Notes: a model not told the origin generated them from the letters alone. Positions 1 to 14,779 are shown, counted from the stretch's first letter. The stretch: DNA of 64,000 nucleotides from Psoroptes ovis (GCA_002943765.1 PQWQ01000003.1:3719501-3783500); one strand, 5' to 3'. Translations and numbers: made by a program.

Positions 1-3000
1 CAAAAAAATCTTCGTAAAAGATTTTGAAAAATTTGACAGCTGATGTTTGTTTGCTGATGATTATTTGTGATTTTGAAATGATGATCAAAAGAGATTTTGA
101 TCCAAGCAGATGAAAGCAGCCATAAATGGCCAAAATTTGCTTGAATTTTTTTTAATTTCGGCCATTTTTCAAAAGTTTTTTGGTTGGTTTTTGATTAGTT
201 TTTGCTTGGTTTTTGGTCGATTTTTCCCTACTTCTAAATCATAATCTTCTTAGAGCAAAAAATTCTGATCAAATTATGATTTATTTCTAGCTTTTGTTTG
301 GTTTGGTTTGAATTTAATTTCAATTTTTCGAATCCAAGTTTTTCATTGATTCGTGAAAATGTATCGAGGCTGAAAGTGATGAGAATTTGGCGAGGAAACC
401 CTGCTAGAAAATGATGGAGAAAAATTCAATTTTCAAACATTCAAACTGCACTACTTGTCTTGCATTTGTATTTGTATTGATCTGTACATTTCTTCTACTT
501 CTTAGGTGCTAAAAGATTAACTTTGTATGAATTTAATGAGTTTGAACCTAGAAACTCCTATGGTCAGCATTGAATTAGTTTATTTTGAATTTTTTCAGTG
601 ATAAGAATCGAAATTTTATGAGTAAAATGACAAATAAACAAACAAAATTGAAGTAAATCCAAGTGTCTGTATGTCGATAATTCATAAATGAATTCAAAGA
701 TAAGTTTTTGATCGAAGATGTTTTCGATATTTTAAAGAAAAACCAAAGAAAATGGTGTGAGAAATTGATTTCAAATGACTGACAATGTCCAAACAATCAA
801 GTAAACAAATAAATAAACAAAATTTTCGATAAATAATCAGCTTATCGCGCTGATGAAAAGCTAAAGAAATGAGAAATGAATTTATGATTTTACTTTTTGA
901 ATGAAAGCAATAATTGCAGCACCTGATAATCATTGAATTTACTCGAGAATTCATTCAATTTCACCAGTTTTTGATGAAAGATTAATACCAAACAACAACA
1001 AGGATGAAATGGCAGAAATTCAATTTTTAATTGCTTGTCATATTTTTTTTGAAATTATTTGACAATTTACCATTTTTTGTAATTGAAAAAAACGACAAAT
1101 GTCAAATTGACAGAAATCCAGATTATCTTTTGTTTTTTACAAATGATTCATTCAAAAAGTATTCACCAAACAACCATATTTTATGATTTCTTTGCAAAAA
1201 ATATCCAATCATCAAATATTTTTTTCAATAATTACGACCTAAATCATCATTAAACCCTCTAAAATTGTTGTAAATTCATTATTATTTTTTGTAAAATGTT
1301 GTAGAATTATCTGTGAAATGTCATTATGTGAATCCATATTTTTTCAGTGCAGAAATATGTATCGAAATGAAATATAATGAAACATAATGAAATGATTGAA
1401 TATATGATTCTTATTTTGATGTTGATGATGATGATTGGTTTGAAATGAAATCATTATTATTAAATTGTATTAATAATTGTAATACCTGATGAAACAAGGT
1501 CATTTCAATCATTATTTTTTGGCTGTTTTCAGTTGTTTCGGTTGTCGTCAATAGGGTTAAACATTATTGTTATCATTATTATGATCGTTATTATTATTAT
1601 CATTTGCTACCATTTTCGATGAAGTCTAAATCTTTGAAATCTTCAATTTTTTCATTCATTATTGATCATTAAATTGAATAATGATAATAAATGTGTTTCA
1701 TCTTTTATTTTCATTATTTTTTGTGTTGTTTTGTTCAATTGTTTCGATCATTTTTGTTGTTTTGAAAACCGATTGATTATCATCAATCATTTTTACTCGT
1801 TTTCAATCGGTAAAAATGAATGATGTATGAATGAATGAATGACCAATTTTAACTGAATTACTTGAATGATTTAAAAGATTTGATCAAAACACCTTTTTTT
1901 CGGTTTTTTGATTGACCTGTTTTTTATTGTCATGACTGAATTAGATTTAGTTTTTTTCTATTTCCATAGTTAAAAATTACATAATTCATTCGTTTACTTG
2001 TCAATAAAACAAGTGCAAAACAATACACGAAACAATACATGAAACAATAATTTCTATTTCACCTAATTGAATGATATAACAATTGTTATTGTTTTGTTGA
2101 AATATAAAGGTCATATTTTGAGGTATTCATAGGTTTTCCGTCTGCTACCGGAATGAAATGACCGAAATGAACAAAACGAAATGACTTGTATTTGTATTTT
2201 AGTATTTTGAATCCGATGAATGAAAACCAGTGAAATATTTGAATGTGTTTTTCCATTTTAAATGTTTTGAAAATGATCAATGATTCATCGTTTGCATCGC
2301 TTTGTATAGGTTTCGATTGTATTGAAAATGAAATTTTTTAAATATTTTGAATAACTTTAACGGTTTTTACGCCATTGTTTATGTCGTTCATTTCATATCG
2401 GTCACAAATCTTTGATTAGCAACCAACTAGTCGTTCACGGACCCCATACGCTCATCATTCATTCAATCATTCATTATTATCATTAAAATTGGATCATTTT
2501 GTCAGAAATTTCGCTTTTATCCAATGCTTTGTGCATATATCGTCGATAATCTTTTTATATTATTCAAAATATTCAAAATTCAAACTCTTTGTGATGCAAA
2601 TTTTCCTCATTCATTTTCTAAATTTAATTAACAATGAAATCTCATTTGCACCCGGGTCTCGATAAGCCTCATAACCTTCTCATGTGAACGAACCCTATGT
2701 TGTTAATCATTTTCCATTGTTCTTGGGTCCATTCGATTCATTCAAAATTGCATATCTGCCCGAATTGATATGAGTGAATTCATGCTAAAATCTATGAATG
2801 TTTGGCCAGGAAAATGGAAAACATTTCCACGCATTATTTTTCAATTATTATTATTATTCGATTTGATTCCCTTTTGATTCAAGCAAACAATGCATATGCA
2901 TCAACCCTTCAAATGTAACAAACAACAACAAGCAACATTGACAAGCATTATTTAATAATCATTTTAATAATAATGAAAATAATCATTATTATTATTACCA

Positions 3001-4054
3001 TCATAATACACGAATAGTTTCCGAATAGTTTCGATTATTCGTATTATTTCATTCGTTTGATTTCAAATATTTAAAACACGATGATCATCAAAATGCCCGA
3101 TCAAATATGATCAAATTTGAGAATTTGAAAATTTGAAAAACAATGAATAATGCCAAACGCATCGCCTTCAAAATTTTAATTCTAATATTCGCATGTTTTG
3201 AATCTCCGAAAAATTTCAAAATTCAATGTTTCCAACACCAACAAACAACTGAGGAAACTGAGAAAACTCAAATGAAACTAATCATTCATTTTATAATTAG
3301 TTTTTTTTGAAACATTTTCCCTAATTCACAATGAAATATGTGTAAAATTTACATACAAACCATACGCAGCACTCATTCACAGCTTTACAATGTGAAAAAA
3401 CAATGATTTAATACGGTAGAAGGGCATTTGAATGCCTTGTTTTTTGTTCCCTTGAATAGATTAAATACATGTTCATAGGTACATCGATGCAGACACATGG
3501 CTCATTTTCATCATCATCAACATCGATTCAATTCAATTCAATTCAGATCATTGAATTTTTAATATTTTTTGGAAATAATAATATTCAATTCAATGAAAGA
3601 TGGATGAAACACGGATAAATAAACGGTTATTATCGAGGATTTTTCTCTTGAAAACAATTTTTGAAAAAAGCTTGATGATGAATAGCAGGGTAATTTTCAG
3701 TGTCGAGGGCAATTTTTCATTTTTTTGGTTTTTTGAAAATGATTTCAATGGTTGAATTGAATGGCTGATTGTAAAATGAAAAATTTCATTTGAAAAATTT
3801 CAATTGAATTTAAGTATGATAAATAGTTTCGATGTTTTAAAAATACATGCGATTTGAATGCATTTACGACCATTGAATACGATGTGTGGCCAAGTGTTTT
3901 ATTCATTCAGTTTAAAATAACAGAGAAAAGGCGAAAAATTCAAACATCACATGGCCCATCCAGCGGCTATGGTGAATTGGCGACTGATGATGATGATGAT
4001 CACCATCATAATCATCAATTCTCGCCAATACTTGGTAATACTTGATGCTAAATA
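1..4054. other. Gene-free AT-rich stretch
   Basis: All frames are broken by frequent stops and the longest open stretches are low-complexity and under 90 codons. No copy of the 80-bp inverted-repeat element occurs here. Two short spots are less AT-biased (about 2400-2450 and 2640-2720), but neither gives a recognisable protein or RNA. Confidence 0.7.
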
Positions 4055-4134
4055 TTAGCCTGTCCGAAAAGTTCATTCCGCTCAATCAATAGAGTTATTC
4101 ATGAAAATCTGCCAGAACTTTTCGGACAACCCAA
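4055..4134 (+). mobile_element. Family A mini-element, copy 1
   Basis: This 80-bp copy starts TTAGCCTGTCCGAAAAGTTC and ends with the near reverse complement, GAACTTTTCGGACAACCCAA. The core reads ATTCCGCTCAATC, then a GAAAATCTGCC segment. The strand given here and below is the one on which the ATTCCGCTTAATC half comes first. The TTAGG-type ends, the TA on the left flank and the lack of coding space fit a mariner-derived MITE; that family assignment is inference from end sequence only. Confidence 0.9.
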
Positions 4135-5148
4135 TGCATACAAAGAAACTAATAATACAACCAACCAACCCAACAAACACATTGATCAATTCTTGCGTGT
4201 TTGTCTATGTTTGAATGTTTCAATGGAAAAAAATTGAAGAAAAATTCCCAATGTAATTCTCAGCTGTTGTCCAAATGCGATGATGATGATGATGATCATC
4301 ATCATCATAATGATAATACATTGATTATTCAGTCATTCATTTTTGTAAAAACATCGTTCATCATTCATTTCATTCATTTATTCATCCATTCATTCAAGAT
4401 TATTGTTAGCTGAGGATAATGGCTGATATCAGATCAAAGATCTGTTCATAAAAGAGAGAATAATCACCAGTAATCATCATTATCGTTTATTTTTCATTTT
4501 TTTATTATTTACCATGATGATAAATGAATTGATTTGTATGCTTTAGGGTATTTATCATCGAAATTTTGCTTTTTATAAGATGGATTGAATTGAATTTTGA
4601 ATGGTTTTAGATTTATCATCTACTGTACTCATCCATTCACACAAACATACACACGCCATTCTTATTCGATTATTTTTATTTATTATCAATGGTGGTGGTA
4701 TACACACCATCATCAATATCAATACCACCAACAAAACATTGAAACATCTGACAATCGATGATGATGATGATAATTTGCATTTTTTTTTCTCTTCAAAATC
4801 TATTGGATTTTATGCCAATAGATTAATGAATGGAATGGAAAATAATGAATTTTGAATTGAATTTAATCGAAATACGATTGAATATTCAAGCAATTCATAT
4901 TTTATTTTCCCACTATTTGTACAAACACACATTCATACAAATTCTATTCAATCTATTCAATCGAAAATGAATAGATCTTCAATGAGAAATGATGTGTGTG
5001 CATAATTCAATTCGTTTCGATTTGTTTCGATTCGTTTTTTTCAATGTTTTTCATTTATTAATATTTTATTATTTCTCATTTCATTCACAAAATAATCAAA
5101 TTTTTTGGCCATCTATCATAACCGAAAATGAATTTGAAACTTTTTGGA
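4135..5148. other. Gene-free stretch with GAT/CAT runs
   Basis: There are short (GAT)n/(CAT)n tracts near 4279-4312 and 4758-4773, which read as Asp/His runs in frame. No splice-bounded exon or domain is visible. Confidence 0.6.
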
Positions 5149-5227
5149 TTAGGCTGTCCGAAAAGTTCATTCGGCTTAATCAATAGAATTGCTCATGAAA
5201 ATCGGCCAAAACTTGCCGGACAACTTA
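5149..5227 (+). mobile_element. Family A mini-element, copy 2
   Basis: The left end is TTAGGCTGTCCGAAAAGTTC and the right end is eroded (ACTTGCCGGACAACTTA). The copy is open in one frame and gives a short GCPKSSF-type peptide, which is a by-product of the repeat and not a gene. Confidence 0.88.
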
Positions 5228-5924
5228 TTAGATTTTCATTTTTTCCAATCATCCAAAATAATAATTATCATCCAATTCATTTTTTGTATGAATTCAATGA
5301 ATCAATGAATGAATCAATTGATACTCAATGTGTTGATGATCAATGGATTGTGTGACCGGCCAACACCAATACCATGACTACCATCACCAATCCATTGAAA
5401 TAATAATAATGATCATCGTTTCCCTTGAATCAATGATTATTAATTGATTTTTTTAATAATAATAATAATAACTTTGAGCTAAGAATAAAATGTGTGAATT
5501 TGATGGTTCGAATATACCGAATGTAATTTTTGAAATTTCAAAAGTTGAATCCTTTGCCTCTTAAATTGCCTCAAACCAATTTGTAAAATTTGCGTTACAA
5601 AGTTTTCAAATTTGAAATTATTTTTTCTAAATTCAAAATTAAGATAATCATCATTAGTTGTGGATATAATTTATCCTGAATCGACACTGATGAATCCATT
5701 GTTTTTCCAGGCTCAAAATCTTGACCTTAAAGTCTTGAATTAAGTCTTACCATGAGCTAGCATTGAAATACCTTTTTGTACCATTGTAATTCATTGATTT
5801 CAAAAAATTATTCAAAACAAAACACAAAAAATCAATGATACAATAATTATTTTATCAAATTTCACTTTTTTCTTTGTTTGAATGTCATCTTGTGGATAGC
5901 ATTTGTTGTGAGGTTATTCATATA

Positions 5925-6005
5925 TTAGTTTGTCCCGAAAAGTTCTGGCCGATTTTCATGAGCAACTCTATTGATTAGCCGGAATGAACTTTTTGGACAA
6001 TCTAA
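5925..6005 (-). mobile_element. Family A mini-element, copy 3
   Basis: 81 bp, starting TTAGTTTGTCCCGAAAAGTT and ending TTTTTGGACAATCTAA. It has an extra C in the left arm and one arm mismatch near the right end. TA lies on both sides. Confidence 0.88.
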
Positions 6006-6181
6006 TATAATTTTTCTTTAATTCATTCATTTCATTTCACAGTTGATAATTTACAAATGTATTTAATTGACTTATTAACACATTATTGATTGATAGTGCT
6101 AGTGTTATTTCGATAATGATACCTATTTCCACTGCAATCAAATGATTGAAAGAATTCAAATTAATACTTTGAATTATTTTG

Positions 6182-6261
6182 TTAGGTTGTCCGAAAAGTT
6201 TATTCCGCTTAATAAATAGAGTTGTTCTTGGAAATTGGCCAAAACTTTACGGACAACCTAA
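6182..6261 (+). mobile_element. Family A mini-element, copy 4
   Basis: The ends are TTAGGTTGTCCGAAAAGTTT and ACTTTACGGACAACCTAA. The central half has drifted (GTTGTTCTTGGAAATTGGCC). The right flank is TA. Confidence 0.88.
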
Positions 6262-7590
6262 TATTTAGTCAACAGTTATTCATTGAAATCTTATGAATAT
6301 ATTTTCACATTTTCTTGTGAAAATTTAATACTTTTCATGATTTTCGAAATCCAAAACCTCTAATTTTATTTGACCATGATAAATATTGTTGCATTGCTCA
6401 CATTGTATTAGCTCGCAAATATATTTAGACACATGTATTTGAGCTTCATTTTGAAGATAATTTCAAGCTATATACTTTTCAATAATCTTCAATACATATT
6501 TCAATGTTGATGAATATCTCATTATTATTGTGAATATTATAATGTGATTTCAACTTTGTCATTCATTCATTCATTCATTCATAGACTTATTCAATCAAAT
6601 TCATAGATTTTAGATATGGATCATTAAATTTTCGTTGAATCAAAGTTTTTTTTTGTATTCTTATTCCTTGAATATTTACCATTATTTTCAATTGAAAACT
6701 TTTTATTTCTGTGTTTTAGAATTTTCCTTGAAAAACCCAAATGTCTTTTCCTTGAATCACATCACCCTTTTGCCAAATTTAGATTCAAAGATGCTAAATA
6801 AATGAATGAAATTCATTGAATTTCAAACGAAAAAATTCAAATTTGAAATTTCGCAAATTTCTTCTCAAAGAATTTCTCGCCATTTCTTGATGATGATATT
6901 CTTCTCAAGAAATTTTCGTTTTCAGGCTCATTTATTCTTGGAAGAATTTTCCATGTAAGAATTTCTTTGAACATTTCATCAATGAATGATGATGATATTG
7001 TGGATGATTTCCTTTGATGATTTCGCTGATGACTATCTATGATAATAATCATGCTGAGAATTCGAGAAAAACTGTGCCAATAAACAACTTGAAAAGTTGT
7101 AAATTGATTTCTTTCTGTGAATTTTGATTTAAACTCAATCGAATCATGTTAAATATTTTCGAGTTTCTTCAATTCTTCATTTTTAAATATCTCCAATGTA
7201 TCAATGAACATTAATTTTGAAAATAACGGATTTCATCGGCGAAATCAATTTTCAAGTTGGAAAATATCGGAAATCGCATAGATTTTCGATGAATTTTTCC
7301 GAATTCTTTCGATTGAAATCACTTGAATTCACATCGCAATCGATTCCGATTGCCAGTTTCGTCGATATTTGAAGACAATGAAGAGTGAAATGGAATTAAT
7401 TGTTTATGAATTTCATTTTTTACACTTTTGTTTATTTTGACAACAACAATATGATAGCTTGTACGAGGATTATTATTTATTTATTCTTTTTTTTATATTA
7501 TAATTCTAATAATAATAACGGCAATAATTATAATCAGGAATCCAATTTCAATACTGTTGTTATTGTTGTTTTATGTATTCGAAGAAAATA
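6262..7590. other. Gene-free stretch
   Basis: AT-rich DNA with short CATT runs (about 6559-6582). No coding or RNA feature can be supported. Confidence 0.6.
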
Positions 7591-7670
7591 TTAGGCTGTC
7601 CGGAAAGTTCTGGCCGATTTTTATCAGCAACACTATTGATTAAGCGGAATGAACTTTTCGGACAATCTAA
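7591..7670 (-). mobile_element. Family A mini-element, copy 5
   Basis: The ends are TTAGGCTGTCCGGAAAGTTC and GAACTTTTCGGACAATCTAA. The left flank is TA. The core matches the reverse orientation (TGGCCGATTTTTAT, then GATTAAGCGGAAT). Confidence 0.9.
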
Positions 7671-10600
7671 CAAAATAAACTAATAAAAATTTGTTTTTTC
7701 ATTACAACAAACAACAAACCGAAAACAATTTCGTATCAATTTGCCAATTATATTCGATGCTTAGCAGATTTTGATATTTTTTCCATTTTTTCTCGGCTTG
7801 TTTCACTCGATAAACTCAATAGATTTGCTTGTTGTTCTCGTTGAAAACAATAATTTCCAGTGAAATAATTCTGATGCTTATAGAAATTAATAAAAAATGT
7901 TGTAATTGAAATTATTTTTATTATTGTTATTCTTTATTCTCGGTAATAATTATCGATATTTGTAATAACAATATCAATAATAAGCAATTTCAATTGATCA
8001 TAACACAATATAACTAATTTATAAAAATTGTTAATCCATTGAAAATGATTATAATAATAATAATAATCATAATAAAACATTGATATTTAATAATAATTGG
8101 AAGAAAAATTAGAGGAAAATATTGATATATTTTTGTTCATTTTTCCATTATTATTATTGTTATAACAAACAATTTAACAAAATGACAAGTTTGAAATTAG
8201 TAAAACACAACGAAAAACATCACTAAAACAATCAAATTCCGTGTCAGAGTCATTGAAACATTTTGAAATATTGGATTTATTCAATCAATTGGATCAATTC
8301 AATATAATTCGATATGATTCTCAAATCCTAAATCTAATTCGTTTCAGCTTGAAATCAATTATTTCGGGTCCAATTCTTTGGGATTCAATTCTTTGTACGG
8401 AATTATGTCAATTTCAGATCTAAATTAAGAAATTCACGGCAATTTACGTTTTGGAAAAATGAGAAAATTTATCACCCATGAAATATTGTCACATTTTCAC
8501 ACTTTTTTTTATTTGTGATTCGATATAAAATTATTGATTATTATTATTGACGATATGGATTCAACGATAATAATAATAATAATATCGATATTGTCTCACG
8601 CCATTGTAATTGATTGTTGTTTTTGTAATTTATTTCATTCAATTTTTCTTATTCCAAAGAAATTATTATCCGAAAAAGCAAAGAATTATCACCCAGAAAA
8701 AACGTAATAAAATATCATTATTATTTCCATTATTATTACCGTCAAATTTCTTATTATTTCCATTATTATTACCGTCTTCAATTTCTTATTATTATATGTC
8801 GAAGAATTTCATTTATTTTGAATTATATTATTTCAAAATTACTTTCAATTCTATTACTCAATTCAACTACTGTTATTCAATACATCAATTTCAAGAATGA
8901 AAAATAGAAAAATTGGTGAAATTGAAGAAATTTTCAATGTTAAATTGCTTTCTTAGCACACATTTGAGCTATTTCAGCCATTCTTTTGACGCGTTTGTTG
9001 ACATTATTTTGAAATATACTGACAAACATTCATTTTTTTTTCAATTCAAACAAGGCTAATCTGAAAACCTATTCCTGCGATATTTATTATTATATTAACA
9101 CCATTATTTTATTTCATTTCACATTTTTTTCGATTCTCTTTGCCTTTGACTCTTATATCCATTTTACGATTGTCGTTTGTAGTATAGTTAGTTGAAGCCA
9201 GTTGTAAATTTATTGCAAGCTTATGGGTTCATAATAAATTGGTGTTTGTGTTTGTATGAATGTTTGTGTGTTATAAATGTTTTATTTTCATCAATTTTTC
9301 TACGACTTTTTTTGTTGTTGTTGTTGAAGAATTTTTCAAAATTTCAAACAAGCGATAATCATTTATTATTATTATTATTATTGTTCTTATGGTTTGAATT
9401 TTTTTTAGTTTTATTTCATTTCATTTCATTTTTCTGCTATTTTGAAATATTAATCGTAAAATTCTTATGGATTCTTACGTATATTTGTGCTCATTATTTG
9501 CATTCTTTCAATGTTTGTTTATTCAATAATTTTCTTCAATTTTTTGTTGTTCAATTCAAACATTTTCATTTCAATTCCATTCCATTTTAATTCATTCAAA
9601 CATTTCAAATGTTTGTGTTCCAATGCAAAGAAAAAGCTATTAATTTTATGACACCTTTTATTTTGCTTGTTTTCAACTTTTATATTTCAATGTTTTTCAT
9701 TTCATTTCAATTCACGATCGTTTAACATTATTATCGCTCATTCGGAATTATATTTGTTTGATTGCGATCATAGCCATAATGATAATAATAAAAATATATG
9801 CGACTTTATTTTATTATTATTCTCCGAATACAATTGCAATTGATTTCCAAACGCATTTCTTTTGATAATTTTCTTGTGTACAAAGAATTCACATGAAATT
9901 TTCATGGAGAAATATGTAAAATTCATAGGAAATATCTCAATTTCGATTCTTAGGTCCAAGATTCAATCAAGATTCAAGATTTGAAATAATAAGAATATTC
10001 GAAATAATGATGATAATCTTTGAATTCATCAGAATTCATCAAAAATAATAGTATTCAAACACTCCTGAATTTGATTCTTATTATTTTTATTCGAATTTAT
10101 TTCTGGTATTGATATTTGACAAGATTTGACAAGTCTTGGCCAGTTTCTCCTTGAGTTTTTGTTGCCACCAATTCTATTTGTCAGAGAATTATGCATCAAT
10201 ATGAACAATGTATTCATTTCTGCTGTTGGTGTCGCTGTTATTATTTGAATTGAATTGAATTTAAATTTGGCCAAGGAAAATATTCGACAAAAATTTGTCA
10301 AATATTTTTCTTTAAAATTCACATTTTAGTGCGCCCAGAAATTCTTACATATTTCCAAGGAATTTCAATGTGTGTTTCTCATTTCTCCATGTTCAGAGAT
10401 ATTCCAGAATTTCGTAAAAATTTTCAGTGAAAATTTCTTTGGAAAAAATGTAAAATTTATGAATTCTTAATTTGAAAAAATTCATATTCACACTGAATGA
10501 ATTCAATGTATTGCTCGGGCCGTTCATTTATTCATTCATTTTTCCAGCTTTTTCTCATCTAAATTAAAGCAAATATAAATTTTTTTCCTTGTAAAAACAT

Positions 10601-12382
10601 GGAAAAAATCCAATCAATCAAATGATGAACGAAAATATATTTTGACCCATTGATTGAATCACATAGATTCTCGATAGTGGGAGAGTATTTTGAATCGCAA
10701 ATTGCAAATTTAATGAATCTCTTGCAATTTCAATCTTCATTTACCAAGAGTTGCTAAGAATAGAAAATGTGTGAGAGTGTTCGTCAGTGTGTAGGATGTG
10801 ATGATTCGTTCATCATCATCAATTCAATCATTTGACAATTGAATTTTGAAATTTCAAAATTTGAAATTCAAAGAAATTTTTTTTCATTTCACATGACACA
10901 CCGAAAAATACATGTGATATATTGGATTTTTCTCCTTTCTTCGTTCAACAAAAGATAATTCCATTCATTTTGATTTTCATTTGAACGAGAAGAAAAATTC
11001 AATTAAATATCGAGCGAAATTGGGTGTATTTCCTTTCATTTCACCCGATAAAGAATAATGAATTCGTATTGATATTCCGTAGTTCGATCATGGAAATGTA
11101 AACATTTGGTTTGAATGTTGTTGTTGTTGTTTGATGAAATATTTATGAATTTTAAACATTTTGAATCAATTACACAAGTGTACTGAATGAATTGTATCAT
11201 TCTGTATCATTTACGCTGTTAAAAGTTGTCGAAATCGTTGAAATTGTCGATTTGAAACGAAAACAAACATTTCAATACATTGTTTCATTGAAATTTTCCA
11301 TTTATCATTCATTGTTTTTTCTTTGGATCGTTTGTGTTTGTTTGTTTTCAAACGAAAATCATTGCCAATTCATTCATCGGTTGTTGTTCGGTGTTGTTTA
11401 TGTTATTTTTTGTTCAAATTTCATGTTTGTTTGTTTCATGTTTGCTTGTTCAATATTCATTATGATTTCAATGTTTGTGTGTGTTCGTCGCTGCTTAATT
11501 GTTTCAGTGTGTTTTCACTTTTTACTTTGTCATATTTTGAGGGTATTGTCTCGAAATAAATGATTACTGTGCTCTGTGCAAATGATGATTATAGTCGACA
11601 TTGTCAACGATTAAAAGGTCAATGATTCGATGAATCATATGTTTGAATACTAATGGTGATTGATATATTGGAAAATTTTGGTCAAACTATAGTGTCGATA
11701 TTGATGGAATTTTCATTTTATTTTATTTTTTTTGGACAGAATAAATTAATTTGAAATATTTGATAATAACAAATAATGATTATCATTTAATTAATTTATC
11801 ATCGAAAAATTGTTTCCGTAGTAATATTTCATTGATGATAATGATAATATTGAATAATAATGAATGATTTCATTTGTTTTTTCATCATTCAAACAAATAA
11901 TATCAAATAAAATATTTCAAAATTAAAATTTTTCATTTTTTATGCCTTGAAATTGAAATTCTTTGATTCATTTATCATCATTTGTTCATTTAATTCATTG
12001 AATAGAATTCATTAATGAATTCTTCGCCATGGTTGTCATGTAATATCCATGATAATTTTGGAAAATTTTGCCGAATGAAAAATTCATCTGAACAAAATTT
12101 AAAAAATCATCGCAAAAACAATTTCCATGCCATTTCTTCATTTCATAATCATTCAATAATCAGTAATAATTTATTATTATCAAATGACCATGTTATTTGA
12201 TATTTTATATTATTTGATGAATCCTAATGAATGAATGGCTGAACAATGATGCGGAGAGGAAAAACAAAAGCATCCATTATCATTGATATCAAATCAGTTT
12301 TTTAGATTAGTTTCATAAAAAATAAAAGAAATTGTTTTGTCATTCGTCTCGATATCGTTATTGGGATTGGATTCCCATTGTA
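7671..12382. other. Gene-free stretch without mini-elements
   Basis: Nearly 4.7 kb without a copy of the 80-bp element. The open frames at 9192-9590 and 11192-11563 are Phe/Leu/Cys-rich translations of T-rich DNA. A 26-bp block at 8718-8743 is repeated at 8751-8776 (period 33). Nothing else is recognisable. Confidence 0.65.
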
Positions 12383-12462
12383 TTAGGTTGTCCTAAAAGT
12401 TCATTCCGCTTAATCAATAAAATTGCTCATGAAAATCGGTCAGAACTATCCGAACAGCCTAA
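12383..12462 (+). mobile_element. Family A mini-element, copy 6
   Basis: The left end is TTAGGTTGTCCTAAAAGTTC and the right end is GAACTATCCGAACAGCCTAA, with two or three arm mismatches. TA flanks both sides. Confidence 0.88.
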
Positions 12463-14700
12463 TATTTTTCTCCCATCGCTTCTGTGTTTACATTTTTACA
12501 AAATTTTGATGATATTTATGATTATTTCTCACTCACATTTGCCATTACTTATCAATGTAGCGGGATCTTTTTCACGTTTTTCTATTTTGTTCTGTTTTGT
12601 TTTGTTTTTCATTTAATAACATTGAAAATTTTGAAAAAAATTTCCAACACAAACAAACAATAATGATATTATTAGTATTATTTCTCACATTATCACCACT
12701 GTTATTAGTGTGAATGGCATCCGAAATTTTTCGTATTTTTGTATTGATGATAATGATTTAAGATTATTTACATTTTGATAAGACCAAAATGAATCGTCAT
12801 TATAAATGAGCAATAATGATAATAGCTGTAATGATGACCATTTCTTTGTTTAAATTTTGTTTGTTTTTTTAATCAAACATTGCTTTGTTATTGTTGTTAG
12901 GGTCTATTTGTTGATTTTCATCATTTTTCATTTCAATTTCAATTATTTTACTTTGTTTTGAATCATTTTAATCATAGTTCCTATGTTAATAATGGTAATA
13001 ATAATATTCATTAGAAATCATTAGATTCATCATCAACAGTTTTAAATTTGAGAAAAAACAAACAAAAATGAGAAATTTCATTTCATTTCATTTAAATTTC
13101 AAAGGCAATTATTTGTGAAATTATTTGTGTGAAATAATAATTCCAATTTTAAGACATGTAATTTGTTGAATTCCATTTAATCATTTGTTGATTGGATCCA
13201 TCCCAGAAGAAAATATTATCGTTTGTTCAATGGTTTAATGGTTAATGATTATTAACAAGTGACTAATTCTGTCAATGAATAAAAAATTCAAAACAAACAA
13301 ACAAAATCATTGAATTTTAATTCATCTTTGTTTGTTTTGATTTGATGTTTTGATTTAAATGAAATATTTCAAAGTCAAATTTTTCTTAATGTATTTTCGT
13401 GTATGAAATTTTTTTATTTTTCACAACAAAATATTCAAAGTTGATCATAATAATTGATCATGATGATAATTGGCGATAATTGTTGATGATCTGTGGTAAT
13501 GAATAAAGGATGGACGAATTTTGTGAAAATTTCAAATAATCCTGATATCATTCATACAAGATTTTAGAGATTTCGCAGAGGCTCCACACAAGGTTTTCAT
13601 TTGAGGCTTTAAGCCGAATCCTCAGAGGTTTTGATTTAGATATTTATTCATTCATTTTCATGGCAAATTCACAAAGTGATTCGCAATTGAATTGTTTCAA
13701 ATTTCTTCGAAGACATTTTGATTTTTAAAAAATATTTTTCTCAAAAAAATAATTTAAAACAAACATTTCAGTGTTTGTTTTGTGAAAATTTTCACTGATT
13801 TCAACAGAAATCATTATCATTAGTATTTTTGCAATCATTTCTACGATCATTATTATTATTTTTATGGTCATTATCATTGAATTTCTTCTTGTTGAATTGA
13901 ATTGATTAAATGATGATTACAAATTTTATGTGATCATCATCAGTAGAAACATTGAATGAATGAAGATTTGTTCGTGGATTTTGAATCTTTTCGTTTGTTT
14001 ACTGCTTTGTTTCTTCATTTAATGATGATCAAGAAATGATCATCTCTACCAATGAAATGAAAGGGATAAATAGTCAAAATAATGCATTTTGCATTTTGAA
14101 ATTTCATTGTTCAATTTGATTTGTTTGAGAAAAACAAGCATTCAAAACACGTACAAAACGCGTATTTTGACTTTTTAATTTTCCCTTGCTTTGTCTTTGG
14201 CTGATTGTAACGGGAATTTTCTTTCGCCTTTGTGTGTGGTTTATGCGATTTCATTGTTTTTCATTTCATTTTAACTGAATTCAATTGATTAAATTGATCA
14301 TCAAAGATCCATCGCATCCATAGATCATGATTTTTTTTCAATTTTCCTTTGAAAATCATCTTTTGTTCGATGATCAATGGTGTTTTTTTCTTTGAATCGA
14401 TTTGATTGAATCAATTTGATTGAATTTGAGTTGATTTTTTCCTACAAAAATTTCAATTTTCTATGGATTTTTTCTTCAATCATTCAGTATTATATTAACC
14501 AATGGACATTATCTATGCCCCTTTACAAATTTTCAATTTGAATGTCAAAAGTTTTTTTGTTCGAAAAAGTCAATCTTACGATTGATTTTGATCCACAGTA
14601 TTTGTATGGATCGACATTGAATCATTGATAAATTGTATGAATAGGAAAAATAATTAATAAATTTTTCCTATAGAAATTGCTGTTGAAAACATTTATGCAT
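12463..14700. other. Gene-free stretch
   Basis: AT-rich DNA with ATT/AAT runs and no long open frame. No feature can be supported. Confidence 0.6.
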
Positions 14701-14779
14701 TTGGCTGTCCGAAAAGTTCATTCCGCTTAATCCAAAGAGTTGCTCATGAAAATCGGCCAGAATTTTCCGGACAGCTTGA
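14701..14779 (+). mobile_element. Family A mini-element, copy 7
   Basis: The left end is TTGGCTGTCCGAAAAGTTCA and the right end is AATTTTCCGGACAGCTTGA. This is the first of seven copies within 4.3 kb. Confidence 0.86.

Noticed and set aside
2400..2720. Less AT-biased patches (CACCCGGGTCTCGATAAGCC and neighbours)
   Set aside because: Stops occur in all frames, no splice-bounded exon is seen, and no RNA gene is recognised.
4201..4413. ORF with Asp/His runs
   Set aside because: It is the translation of (GAT)n/(CAT)n microsatellite DNA.
5128..5355. Small ORF containing a GCPKSSFGLI peptide
   Set aside because: The peptide comes from a family A mini-element; the same sequence recurs in many unrelated ORFs and the rest of the frame is random.
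5500..5520. GGTTCGAAT resembling a tRNA B box
   Set aside because: There is no matching A box, acceptor stem or cloverleaf around it.
9192..9590. 132-codon hydrophobic ORF
   Set aside because: Phe/Leu-rich composition is what T-rich DNA yields; there is no start context, splice signal or family resemblance.
11192..11563. 123-codon Cys/Phe/Val-rich ORF
   Set aside because: It overlaps a second ORF in another frame and is composed of TGTTTG-type repeats; no domain.
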